Made by a program: the position numbers and the translations under genes
In this document: one piece after another, positions 26,697 to 34,222 of the stretch
Numbering within the stretch: position 1 is the stretch's first letter
How the letters are laid out: every line of letters starts with the position of its first letter
Notes under the pieces: model-generated
What the model saw: only the letters and a program-made list of their open reading frames with translations
What the model was told of the DNA's origin: nothing
The model's database searches: none
Assembly: GCA_018830485.1 (NCBI GenBank)
Contig: JAHJRQ010000002.1
Location: forward strand, 77,211-141,210
DNA length: 64,000 nucleotides
Source: Pseudomonadota bacterium
GTDB lineage: Bacteria; Desulfobacterota; Desulfobulbia; Desulfobulbales; Desulfurivibrionaceae
Reading direction: 5' to 3'

Positions 26697-27143
26697 CTAA
26701 GTCCGAATGAAACTGTCGAGTTTGGCGACAAGGGCGTCTTCCGGCAAGGCGCCGACAATTTGGTCGGCAACCTGGCCGTTTTTGAAAAAAATAAGGGTTG
26801 GGACGCCCCGGATTCCGTATTGTCCTGCGCTGATGTGGTTTGTGCTGGTGTCGATCGTGGCGATGATCGCCCGCCCGAAAAAACGGCGCGCCAATCGCTC
26901 CATCACCGGGGCCAGCATTCTGCAGGGACCGCAGGTCGGCGAATAGAAATCGAGCATGACAGGCAGGTCGGCCTCGCGGATTGCCTGCGCGGCATCCTGG
27001 TCGGTAAGCTCGACCGGCGCGGCGTAATCGGCCATGGGCAGAGAGGTCTGGCATTTGCCGCAGCGCGGCTTACGGTGCTGTTTGACGGCGACCACTTTGT
27101 TCTTGGTCTGACAGCTTGGACATGCAACAATCAGGCTATTCAT
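26697..27143 (-). CDS. trxC: thioredoxin 2 with N-terminal zinc ribbon
   Basis: This 148-residue protein disulfide reductase has an N-terminal zinc ribbon (CPSC ~8-11 and CGKC ~28-31), as in TrxC, and a thioredoxin fold with active site CGPC (~71-74), DFYSPTCG and the cis-Pro loop GIRGVPTLIFF. It would reduce cytoplasmic disulfides and support oxidative-stress defence. It is first in a minus-strand run with the SNF2 helicase (17 bases) and mutY. Reading the three as one transcript gives a redox and DNA-repair theme. Confidence 0.94.
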   Translation of the reverse strand: MNSLIVACPSCQTKNKVVAVKQHRKPRCGKCQTSLPMADYAAPVELTDQDAAQAIREADLPVMLDFYSPTCGPCRMLAPVMERLARRFFGRAIIATIDTSTNHISAGQYGIRGVPTLIFFKNGQVADQIVGALPEDALVAKLDSFIRT

Positions 27144-27192
27144 GGTATGCTATCGGTCACGCAGGTAAAGGATAAAAAAAGGGGCGCTGTGC

Positions 27193-27951
27193 ATGAAAGT
27201 CCATTTCTTGGGGGTTGGCGAGGCCTGTGACCCCGAACGCTTCAACACCTCGATTCTGGTTGTGGGCGGGAGCAAAAAACATTATATCCTACTTGACTGC
27301 GGATTTACCACCCCCCATCGATATTTTGCCGATTGTTTCGATCCGGACCAGCTTGAGGCTCTGTGGATCTCGCATTTTCACGGGGATCATTTTTTCGGGG
27401 TTCCCTTGCTGCTCCTGCGATTCTGGGAGATGGGGCGCGTTAAGCCGCTGCTGCTGGCCGGGCCAAATGGCTTGCGGGAAAAGATCGAGATGGCCCTTGA
27501 TCTGGCCTACCCTACTTTTTTAGGGAAACTGCGCTATGCTTTGGAGTATCGCGAGCTTGAGGATGGCGACTCTTTTCAAGGGGCCGGATTTCTCTGGCGG
27601 GTGGCCGCCACGGAGCACTCGCAGCCCTGTCTCGCCCTCCGGTTGAATGGTGACGGGAAATCGATATTTTACAGTGGTGATGGGCGGTCCACCGCGGGAT
27701 CAGCCAGTCTGGCAAAGGGATGCACGCTTATGGTGCATGAGGCGTATCGGATTGCAGGGCAGACCGCCAATCATGGCAGCCTTGCCGAGTGCCTCGATGT
27801 GGCGCGGCAGGCAGGATGCGAAAAGCTGGCAATCGTGCATGTCGCGCATTATGAGCGGGAGCGGGAAATGGGAGAGCTTCGGCGTCTTCTGGGCGAATCC
27901 GGCTTGCCGGGTGTTTTTCTGCCGGAACCGGGCGAGAGCCTGGAGCTCTGA
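27193..27951 (+). CDS. metallo-beta-lactamase-fold hydrolase, RNase Z-like
   Basis: This 252-residue protein has the zinc motif HFHGDH (~61), an upstream LLDCG strand, SGDGR (~159), a VHEAY block (~175) and a late VHVAH histidine. This is the RNase Z/PhnP-like subset of the beta-lactamase fold; those enzymes cut RNA or phosphodiesters. The GEACDPERFNTSILV start is like hypothetical hydrolases of sulfate reducers. The substrate is unknown. It is divergent from trxC, with 49 bases between starts. Confidence 0.85.
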   Translation: MKVHFLGVGEACDPERFNTSILVVGGSKKHYILLDCGFTTPHRYFADCFDPDQLEALWISHFHGDHFFGVPLLLLRFWEMGRVKPLLLAGPNGLREKIEMALDLAYPTFLGKLRYALEYRELEDGDSFQGAGFLWRVAATEHSQPCLALRLNGDGKSIFYSGDGRSTAGSASLAKGCTLMVHEAYRIAGQTANHGSLAECLDVARQAGCEKLAIVHVAHYEREREMGELRRLLGESGLPGVFLPEPGESLEL

Positions 27952-28305
27952 GCGAAAGGCAGCCCTGGGGATTCCGGGATGGGGCAGGTTCAGCTTTTGA
28001 AAAGCATGGGGTTCGGAGAGATTGCCGCCAGGCTGGCGCCGGATCCTGGCGGCCAGGGGCGTGATTTGCCATTCATCCGGTGGTGGTGAATTATCTGGAA
28101 CCAAAAATCATGGGGCGCGGTCTTACTCTCAGCGGTTGGGTTTTCCGTGGTCCCGTGACAGCAAGCCGTGCTGTCGCGATGGAAGAGTGATTAGGCCATG
28201 CCCCTGGCACAGCGGGTCTGCGCGGAAGAGTGGCGCATTGTGGCGGAATGATTATTATGAAACCCTGTGGTTCGCAATTTCAAATGTATAGCGCAAGGAG
28301 AGATT
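27952..28305. other. structured intergenic region
   Basis: This 354-base gap has two clear stem-loops. GCCGCCAGG (28024-28032) pairs perfectly with 28045-28053, and 28154-28162 pairs with 28170-28178 (9 bp, one wobble, loop AAGCCGT). Neither is followed by T residues. There is no convincing gene; a 36-codon frame at 27979 has no ribosome site. It may hold an uncharacterised RNA or a leader of the Bax-inhibitor gene. Confidence 0.4.
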
Positions 28306-29022
28306 ATGTACAGCAGTGACAACGGCAGAACAATGGTTATCGACCAGTCCCGCTCCCAGGAGGCAACCCTTTTCCTGGCCAAGGTCTTCAACTGGATGGC
28401 CATCGGCCTTGGGCTCACCGGGGTTACCGCCCTGGTGGTAGCCAGCACCCCGGCCCTGCAGCAGGCAATCTTCGGCAACAAGATCCTGTTCTATGGCATG
28501 ATTTTCGGCGAACTCGGCATGGTGATCTATCTTTCAGCCCGGATCGAACAGATGTCCGCCGGGATGGCGACCAATCTTTTTCTGGCCTATTCCATCTTGA
28601 ACGGGGTGACCATTTCCGCGATCCTCCTGCTCTATACCGGCGCCTCCGTCGCCACTACCTTCTTTGTCGCGGGCGGCATGTTCGTTTCCATGGCGATCTA
28701 CGGCACGGTGACCAAAAAAGACCTCACCAGCATGGGTTCCTTTTTATTCATGGGGCTCATTGGCATAGTGATCGCCTCGGTGGTGAATATCTTTCTGGCC
28801 AGCTCCATGGTTTCCTGGGTTGTTTCCGCCATCGGCGTGATCGTTTTCACCGGCCTGACCGCCTACGACGTGCAGAAGATCACCCGGCTCGGCTCGGGCG
28901 GGATCATGGAAAACGGCCAGGCCGCGATCCGGAAGGGCGCGATCATGGGGGCCCTGGCTCTGTATCTCGATTTTGTCAATCTGTTCCTCATGCTGCTCCG
29001 TTTCTTGGGGGATCGCCGTTAA
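28306..29022 (+). CDS. Bax inhibitor-1/YccA-family membrane protein
   Basis: This 238-residue protein has seven hydrophobic segments and the BI-1 family blocks MAIGLGLTGVTALVVAS (~34) and FTGLTAYDVQKI (~185), ending in ALYLDFVNLFLMLLRFLG. Bacterial relatives include YccA and YbhL; YccA modulates FtsH proteolysis and others conduct Ca2+. The ATG at 28306 follows AAGGAG five bases upstream. It is followed by a strong terminator and preceded by a structured 354-base gap, so it is transcribed alone. Confidence 0.92.
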   Translation: MYSSDNGRTMVIDQSRSQEATLFLAKVFNWMAIGLGLTGVTALVVASTPALQQAIFGNKILFYGMIFGELGMVIYLSARIEQMSAGMATNLFLAYSILNGVTISAILLLYTGASVATTFFVAGGMFVSMAIYGTVTKKDLTSMGSFLFMGLIGIVIASVVNIFLASSMVSWVVSAIGVIVFTGLTAYDVQKITRLGSGGIMENGQAAIRKGAIMGALALYLDFVNLFLMLLRFLGDRR

Positions 29023-29042
29023 GCCGGAGCGCCATAGTATAG

Positions 29043-29081
29043 AAAAAAGCGATTGTCCGGGGCGGCAATCGCTTTTTTTTT
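29043..29081 (+). terminator. rho-independent terminator after the BI-1 gene
   Basis: AAAAAAGCGATTG (29043-29055), loop TCCGGGGCGG, then CAATCGC and a T run. The stem is at least 10 bp and the T tract is eight or nine bases. Confidence 0.9.
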
Positions 29082-29190
29082 CGATTTGAATATATCCGGG
29101 GATCTGCGTTACCTTGTGAGGCAGTTCGCATGTGGCGACGGCTTGCGCAAAGAAAAAACGAAGGTATTTGTGATCCGGAGGAGAAGATTC

Positions 29191-29352
29191 ATGGGAAATG
29201 TGAAAAATCGATGGTTGCGTGGGACAAAAGCCATCACCGTGTTGCTGTGTGCGGCAGTGTTGGCAGGAGTTGTCGCGTGCGCGAGCCAGACAGGGGAAGC
29301 CCCCAAGAAGTCCGGCGGTGGCTGTGTGAGCTTTTTGCGGTTGTTTTCGTAG
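29191..29352 (+). CDS. tiny lipoprotein
   Basis: This 53-residue protein has a basic start (NVKNRWLRGTKA), a hydrophobic stretch and a lipobox ending VVAC, so cleavage should leave a lipidated 24-residue peptide CASQTGEAPKKSGGGCVSFL and RLFS. The mature part holds a second Cys. It resembles entericidin-like small lipoproteins only in layout. GGAGGAG precedes the ATG at 29191 at good spacing, and terminators lie on both sides, so it is an independent transcript. Function unknown. Confidence 0.7.
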   Translation: MGNVKNRWLRGTKAITVLLCAAVLAGVVACASQTGEAPKKSGGGCVSFLRLFS

Positions 29353-29381
29353 GCACGGTTTCCTGGAAACAGGACGATGAG

Positions 29382-29416
29382 AAATCCGGCCGGATAATTC
29401 CGGGCCGGATTTTTTT
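29382..29416 (+). terminator. rho-independent terminator after the small lipoprotein gene
   Basis: ATCCGGCC and GGCCGGAT form an 8-bp perfect stem around a loop of ~11 bases, followed by seven T. It can also end the minus-strand VWA-gene transcript only weakly. Confidence 0.85.
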
Positions 29417-29506
29417 GTGCGGGAGCAAAGGAAAGGGGTGTCTCTTGCCCATTGACAGGAGGGAACCGGTTAATGGCGCATGGAAGATCCAGGTATCCGT
29501 CCAGGG

Positions 29507-31843
29507 TCAGGAGGTGAGGCCCCGGTAGATTTCTGGAATCCGGTTGGGGAGTTTTCCGACCTCGTCGATGCAGATGTAATTCACCTCCCCGTACATATGG
29601 GGGAGATAGGCGTGGGCCTGTTTGTCAATGGTGATGCAGAATGGATGCACCCCCTGCGCCTTGGCCTCGATCAAGGCATGGCGGGTGTCCTCGATGGCAT
29701 ACTCGCCCTTGTAATCGTCATAATCCTCGGGCTTGCCGTCGGAAAGGGTGATGAGCAGTTTGATTCTCGCCTCGCTTTCGGCAAGGAGCCTGGTCAGATG
29801 CCGGATGGGCGGTCCCATTCGCGTGTATTCCTGGGGGGCGATGGCGGCAATCCTCCCCTTCACCGCATCGTCGTAAGGTTCGCCAAGGTCCTTGATCCGG
29901 AACAGCTCGGAACGCGTGCGGCGCATGCCGGAAAATCCGTAGATGCCGTAGGTGTCGCCCAAAACCTCCAGGGCTTCGCACATGAGGATCAGGGCTTCCT
30001 TGAGGGCGGTGTTTACCCATCCCTCGGTTGAGGAGGACATGTCAACGAGGAAGAGGGCGCTGATGTTGCGCTTGTCCCGGGCCAGCCGGATATAGAGATC
30101 CTCCGAGGGAGAAAGGCCGGCTTTGATATCGGCAAGCGTTTCGATGAGGGCGTCGAGATCGATTTCGTCCCCGTCTTTTTGCCGCCGGACAAAGCGTTCC
30201 TGGTTGCGCATCATTTCGAACTGCCGCTTGAGCCGGGTCAGGTGGCCGCGGTATCTCTTCAGGGTGTTGCCGACAAAAGTGCCTGCGACCGGAATGATTT
30301 TTTTGACGGCAAGGGAGCACCAGTTTTTGCGAAAGCCCGCGCGCCGGTAATCCCACTCGTCAAAGATGAAGAGATCGGCTCCGGCAAGGGGTTCGCCCTC
30401 CCGGGGGGCAGGGGCGTTTCCCTGTGCCAGCCCCTTGCCCGCAGCCTGCTTGGCGCTGGAGAGGTACTGGGAAGGGATCTGGCCGAGATCCTCGACGATC
30501 TCCCTGGCCAGTTTTTTGAGTTTGTCGGGAAGATCGATGTGGCTGTCGTCGATGGTGATGAATTCCAGGGTTTTCTCCCCTTGCGGTTTTGTGCCCTGGG
30601 TATCTTTCCCAGCCCCTTCGGGCGGAATAACAGCGGCGGTCTGGCCTTCGAGGTCGGGAAATCCCGTGCCCTGTACTTCTCCTTTTTCTTTTTCGCCTGG
30701 GGCATTCCGGGGCGTTTGCGCGTTGATGACGGCGGTGAGGGCCTCGATGAACTGTTCCTTGGCCGCTGCTCTTTTTTTCCGCTGCACCGCCAGGACCTCG
30801 GCCGGGCGCAGCACGCCCTGGAAAATTATGGGGGGGGCCGGTTCCCCGGTTAGGTCGAGAAACCGGGCATACGCCTTCGTTGCAAAGCAGGCGGAGTCCT
30901 GGCTGGTTGCATTCTCGCGAAATAATCCGTTAAAAAGGCTGGTTACGGGATGGGGCGCGGAAGGGGTTTCGCCGGTATCCTCCGCGGCCCGGAGAAGGAT
31001 GGTTCTTTGCAGGTCTCCGGTGGAGCCCTCCGCGCCCCGGGGGATTGTCCGGGCAAGGGCCTGGAAGATAGGGCCGCTTTCCCGCATGAGGCCGGGAAGC
31101 TTTTCCCGGAGAAAAACGGTGGCCCTGGCGGTTTCGCCAAGGTGGAAAAGGTGGGCCGCAACGGCTGGTTTTGCAAACAGGTTGCAGTAATCGTTGAGGC
31201 CGGTGCATGCAGGGGGAAGGGCGGTGCGCTGCCGTCTTGTGGCGGCGGGAATCGCCGGGGAGCCCGCGGGGAGATGGAGCGAAAAGGTGCCGATGGCGGT
31301 AAAGGCCCACTGAAAGGAGATGATGAGTTTGTAGAGCAGGAAATTGTCGGTCTGTTTTGGAAAGACGGCGATCCCGGGGGGGAGATAGACCGCCGCAGTG
31401 TCCGTGTAGACCTCCTGGCCGGGGATCAATTCCAGGGGATGCCCGGCCAGTCCGGTGGCATAGGGCTGCAGTCGGCCGGTGACCTCGGCGAGGCTGATGC
31501 CGGTTTCTCCCCGTATCGTGCAGAGAAAGGTTTCCTCCACCCGTTCGAGGAGCTGCCGGGTCTGATGCAGCCCCCCGGATTCATAGGCCGCAAGGATGGT
31601 CTTGACCCAGTCGGCAAGCTGGGAGTGGTGCAGGCAGGTAAGTCCCTTTTTCACCGCCTTGAGAAAGCTGTTGCAGAGGGCATGACTCACCGGCCAGATT
31701 GCGGCAATCTGACGAAAGATTTCGTCCAGCGCCGCATCGGGCAACCCCTGCAGCGGCTCGGTTATCTCTTCGATCTCCCAGTCGTTGAGGATGTCCGGCA
31801 GGACTGCCTGGGCAAATCTGGTTTTGAGTTCGCGTGGGTCCAG
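29507..31843 (-). CDS. CbbO/NorD-type VWA-domain protein
   Basis: This is a large (778-residue as drawn) cytoplasmic protein with a C-terminal von Willebrand A domain (~590-765). Its MIDAS motif is DMSSS, then FSGMRRTRSE and SDGKPEDYDDY. The N-terminal ~560 residues are helical and acidic, as in CbbO/NorD/NirQ-partner proteins, which work with a MoxR-type AAA+ to activate a target enzyme. The upstream CbbQ-type gene (14 bases) is the partner. Start: no ATG, GTG or TTG precedes the TTG at 31744, which has no spaced ribosome site; the frame stays open to a CTG at 31843 with GGAGG six bases upstream, and the extra 33 residues look coding. Confidence 0.8.
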   Translation of the reverse strand: MDPRELKTRFAQAVLPDILNDWEIEEITEPLQGLPDAALDEIFRQIAAIWPVSHALCNSFLKAVKKGLTCLHHSQLADWVKTILAAYESGGLHQTRQLLERVEETFLCTIRGETGISLAEVTGRLQPYATGLAGHPLELIPGQEVYTDTAAVYLPPGIAVFPKQTDNFLLYKLIISFQWAFTAIGTFSLHLPAGSPAIPAATRRQRTALPPACTGLNDYCNLFAKPAVAAHLFHLGETARATVFLREKLPGLMRESGPIFQALARTIPRGAEGSTGDLQRTILLRAAEDTGETPSAPHPVTSLFNGLFRENATSQDSACFATKAYARFLDLTGEPAPPIIFQGVLRPAEVLAVQRKKRAAAKEQFIEALTAVINAQTPRNAPGEKEKGEVQGTGFPDLEGQTAAVIPPEGAGKDTQGTKPQGEKTLEFITIDDSHIDLPDKLKKLAREIVEDLGQIPSQYLSSAKQAAGKGLAQGNAPAPREGEPLAGADLFIFDEWDYRRAGFRKNWCSLAVKKIIPVAGTFVGNTLKRYRGHLTRLKRQFEMMRNQERFVRRQKDGDEIDLDALIETLADIKAGLSPSEDLYIRLARDKRNISALFLVDMSSSTEGWVNTALKEALILMCEALEVLGDTYGIYGFSGMRRTRSELFRIKDLGEPYDDAVKGRIAAIAPQEYTRMGPPIRHLTRLLAESEARIKLLITLSDGKPEDYDDYKGEYAIEDTRHALIEAKAQGVHPFCITIDKQAHAYLPHMYGEVNYICIDEVGKLPNRIPEIYRGLTS

Positions 31844-31857
31844 GGGGGTGCCTCCGC

Positions 31858-32664
31858 TTAAAAGAGGGAGCTGGTTATCTCCTCAAGGGCTGCCAGCATT
31901 TCATGGTCATCGGTCAGGGTCTCGGTGATCGTGGCCTTGCAGGCAGTGCGCGGCTGGATGCCGCTTTTGATGAGTTTGCCGGCATGGATCAGGAGCCGGG
32001 TGCTTGCCCCCTCCTGCAGGCCGGAGTCCTTCAGGCTCCGGGTCATGGTTGCCAGCCGGACAAGTTTTTCCGCCAGCGGCTGCTCGATGCCGGATTCCTC
32101 CCGGACAATGCGGGCCTCCAGTTCGGGAGGGGGGTAGTTGAATTCAAAGGAAACGAAACGCTGGCGGGTCGACTGCTTCAGATCCTTGAGCACGCTCTGG
32201 TAGCCGGGATTGTAGGAGATGGCCAGCATGAATTCGGGCGGGGCGGTCAGGGTTTCCCCCAGCTTTTCAATGGGCAGCTCCCGCCGGTCGTCGGCCAGGG
32301 GGTGGATGACCACGGTGGTGTCCTTTCTGGCTTCGACGATTTCGTCAAGATAGCAAATGGCTCCGGTCCGGACCGCCTTGGTGAGGGGGCCGTCCATCCA
32401 GACCGCTTCTCCACCCTTGATGAGAAACCGGCCGATGAGGTCGCTGGTGGAAAGATCGTCATGGCACGATACGGTGATGAGCGGACGGGTGAGTTCCCAG
32501 GCCAGCCGATGCATGAACCGGGTTTTGCCGCAACCGGTCGGGCCTTTTAACAGGATCGGCAGACCGTTGTGGTATGCTGTCTTGGCGATGTGCAGTTCTT
32601 CCGCCTGTTCCAGATAGAATGGCTTTTCGGCAATGAGCTGCGCTGCGGTGGCGATTTTTTTCAT
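31858..32664 (-). CDS. CbbQ/NorQ-type MoxR AAA+ ATPase
   Basis: This 268-residue ATPase has Walker A LLKGPTGCGKTRF (~37), the CHDDLSTSDLIGRF insert, Walker B AICYLDEIVEA (~100), sensor 1 MLAISYNPGYQS and a C-terminal helical lid with TRLLIHAGKLI. This set is specific to the CbbQ/NorQ/NirQ branch. Such proteins form hexamers that remodel a target (RuBisCO or NO reductase) through a VWA partner, which is the next gene. No such target gene is in the window. The ATG at 32664 follows GGAGG nine bases upstream. Confidence 0.93.
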   Translation of the reverse strand: MKKIATAAQLIAEKPFYLEQAEELHIAKTAYHNGLPILLKGPTGCGKTRFMHRLAWELTRPLITVSCHDDLSTSDLIGRFLIKGGEAVWMDGPLTKAVRTGAICYLDEIVEARKDTTVVIHPLADDRRELPIEKLGETLTAPPEFMLAISYNPGYQSVLKDLKQSTRQRFVSFEFNYPPPELEARIVREESGIEQPLAEKLVRLATMTRSLKDSGLQEGASTRLLIHAGKLIKSGIQPRTACKATITETLTDDHEMLAALEEITSSLF

Positions 32665-32999
32665 CTGTTTCCGCCCTCCTTGACGGAAGAAAATAAGGAC
32701 GGTTGGCGCTGGGGGCAAATGAAAATCTGACGGATTCGCAAATAAAAAAGGGGAAAATGGCGCAGGTGTGCAACATAAAAAATTAAGGCTTCCTTAAAAA
32801 GTTGCGCTGCGATTACCGCCGCCGGCCGCTTCGGTCCCTGCTGGAATCGTGAATTGTTGCGAATTTAAAAAAGTTGGGCTGGGCCGAAAATACTTGCCGG
32901 TGTCGGCCGGTGGGGGTAAGGAGTGGAAAATACCCTGCATATTTTCTGAAGAAAGGAATGAGAACCAGGGGTTCCCTTCGGGAGGGAGGACGGAGAGGC
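32665..32999. other. divergent intergenic region with a small palindrome
   Basis: This gap separates the CbbQ/O genes from an unknown plus-strand gene. It is AT-rich around 32770-32800 and contains TTAAGG-CTT-CCTTAA (32783-32797), a possible operator. No gene or clear terminator is seen. Confidence 0.4.
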
Positions 33000-33551
33000 A
33001 TGATTACAGAAGCAGGGAGAGAGGCGGCGAAAAAACGGAAATGGTATGAGAAATACCTGCCGTTTGTGGCCAGAAGTCCGGAAATGCAACTGCGCTGGCT
33101 TGAGTCGACTTTTAAAAAAGGCGTTCTGAGCCCGAATGAAGTAACCCCATATCTCAAGCTGTTCATGGCTCCGGACGGGGAAGGAAATCTGGCCCGGGTT
33201 CGTGGGTTGCTCCACGCATTGAGCGGCAGCCTCATTGAAAAAATGCTGGGAGCTGCCGATATCTATGATGTCCCGGATCTTTTTCGGTGCATCGCCGTGC
33301 CTACGGTGGCGCAGGCGGTCATTGCCATTACCAAATCGCCCCCTCCTTACGAGAAGACTCCGGAATTGGTCGTCGATAAGGTTTTTCAGGCGGTGTACGA
33401 CTGTTCGGAAGAGCTTTTGGCCCGGGCGGCGGCGGAGGTGGCGGCGAGTGTGGACAAGCCTGCCCATTTCCAGGAGGCCTATGAGAGGTTCAAGGAGATC
33501 AAGGAGGATGAGAAATTGTTGAGTGCTCTGTATCCCAAGGCCATACTGTAA
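33000..33551 (+). CDS. unknown soluble helical protein
   Basis: This 183-residue protein is largely alpha-helical and charged, with no signal peptide or membrane segment. Segments such as RKWYEKYLPFVARSPEMQLR and the final YERFKEIKEDEKLLSALYPKAIL look like helical repeats. I recognise no domain. GGGAGG and GAGAGG lie before the ATG at 33000. It is divergent from the CbbQ/O pair with a 335-base gap and ends in its own terminator, so a link to that pair is only by position. Confidence 0.75.
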   Translation: MITEAGREAAKKRKWYEKYLPFVARSPEMQLRWLESTFKKGVLSPNEVTPYLKLFMAPDGEGNLARVRGLLHALSGSLIEKMLGAADIYDVPDLFRCIAVPTVAQAVIAITKSPPPYEKTPELVVDKVFQAVYDCSEELLARAAAEVAASVDKPAHFQEAYERFKEIKEDEKLLSALYPKAIL

Positions 33552-33571
33552 ATCCTGCATGGTTCGTCAAA

Positions 33572-33605
33572 TAAAAAGCCCTTCCGGATTCGGAAGGGCT
33601 TTTTA
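33572..33605. terminator. rho-independent terminator
   Basis: AAAAAGCCCTTCCG, loop GATT and CGGAAGGGCTTTTT form a perfect stem of about 13 bp with T residues on both strands. It separates the convergent unknown gene and the PxxKW gene. Confidence 0.92.
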
Positions 33606-33629
33606 TGATTCTGCAAAGAGTAGGGATGG

Positions 33630-33896
33630 TTATTTCTTCTTGCCCTTCGTTGCGGCGCGTTTTGAAGCCTTCAAGGGGTTGATCTTGAGTGTGGACACGC
33701 TGATCTCTGGTTTCACATGGGTTGCAAAATTACAGAGGCCCAGGCGCCATTTGGCTTCCGGCATGGCGTAGGTGGAGCAATATTTTGCTGCCTCGACCTC
33801 AACCATACGTTCGCAACCTTCACATTTGTCAATGATCTGTTGAAACTGGCCGGTGGTATATTTGCTGGTCATGTCCTTGGGAGCCGCTTTTGCCAT
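33630..33896 (-). CDS. PxxKW-family cysteine-rich protein
   Basis: This 88-residue protein contains the signature MPEAKWRLG (PxxKW) after CEGCERMV and C in AAKYCSTYA, with a further Cys in LGLCNFATH. The Cys pattern suggests a zinc or iron-sulfur site. The family is known from sulfate- and metal-reducing Deltaproteobacteria and its function is not established. The tail is very basic (KASKRAATKGKKK). The ATG at 33896 follows GGAGA seven bases upstream; one codon pair earlier is another ATG. It has its own promoter. Confidence 0.85.
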   Translation of the reverse strand: MAKAAPKDMTSKYTTGQFQQIIDKCEGCERMVEVEAAKYCSTYAMPEAKWRLGLCNFATHVKPEISVSTLKINPLKASKRAATKGKKK

Positions 33897-34023
33897 TGTC
33901 ATTCTCCGTATGAAACCCGGGTCGGGGATTCGCGTTCATCCCTTTCCCTTGGTCGGGTACTGGTTGTTGTGGTAGTCAGAGCGCCGCCGCAAGCGGACGC
34001 AACATCATATTAATGAATCAGCT

Positions 34024-34052
34024 TATTTAAATTATCCAGTGTGGAGTGTCAA
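34024..34052 (-). promoter_or_regulatory. sigma-70 promoter of the PxxKW gene
   Basis: On the minus strand TTGACA (34052-34047), a 17-base spacer and TAAATA (34029-34024) match the vegetative consensus well. It gives a leader of about 120 bases before the start at 33896. Confidence 0.6.
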
Positions 34053-34151
34053 TAAAAAAAGAGGACGGCGATGCGGGGGAAAGAGACCCTTTGGAGATGA
34101 AAATGACGGGATGTAGGAATTTTGCCGACATAAATAAACGCTATCTATCTA

Positions 34152-34180
34152 TTGTTTTTGAGAAAATCTTAAGATATAAG
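34152..34180 (+). promoter_or_regulatory. sigma-70 promoter of the pilC gene
   Basis: TTGTTT (34152-34157), a 17-base spacer and TATAAG (34175-34180) fit a vegetative promoter about 40 bases before the start at 34223. An AAGATAT direct repeat overlaps it. The rest of the 33897-34222 gap holds the divergent promoter above and no gene. Confidence 0.55.
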
Positions 34181-34222
34181 ATATAAATGCCGGTTTAATT
34201 TCAGCAACAGAGGGGATGGGAT

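Noticed and set aside
27979-28092. 36-codon frame starting MGQVQLLKSMGFGEIA
   Set aside because: No ribosome site, and the region forms a perfect stem-loop, so it looks like RNA or spacer rather than protein.
28208-28226. TGGCAC sequence resembling half of a sigma-54 promoter
   Set aside because: The TTGC element is not at the required distance; the downstream CTGC is two bases too far.
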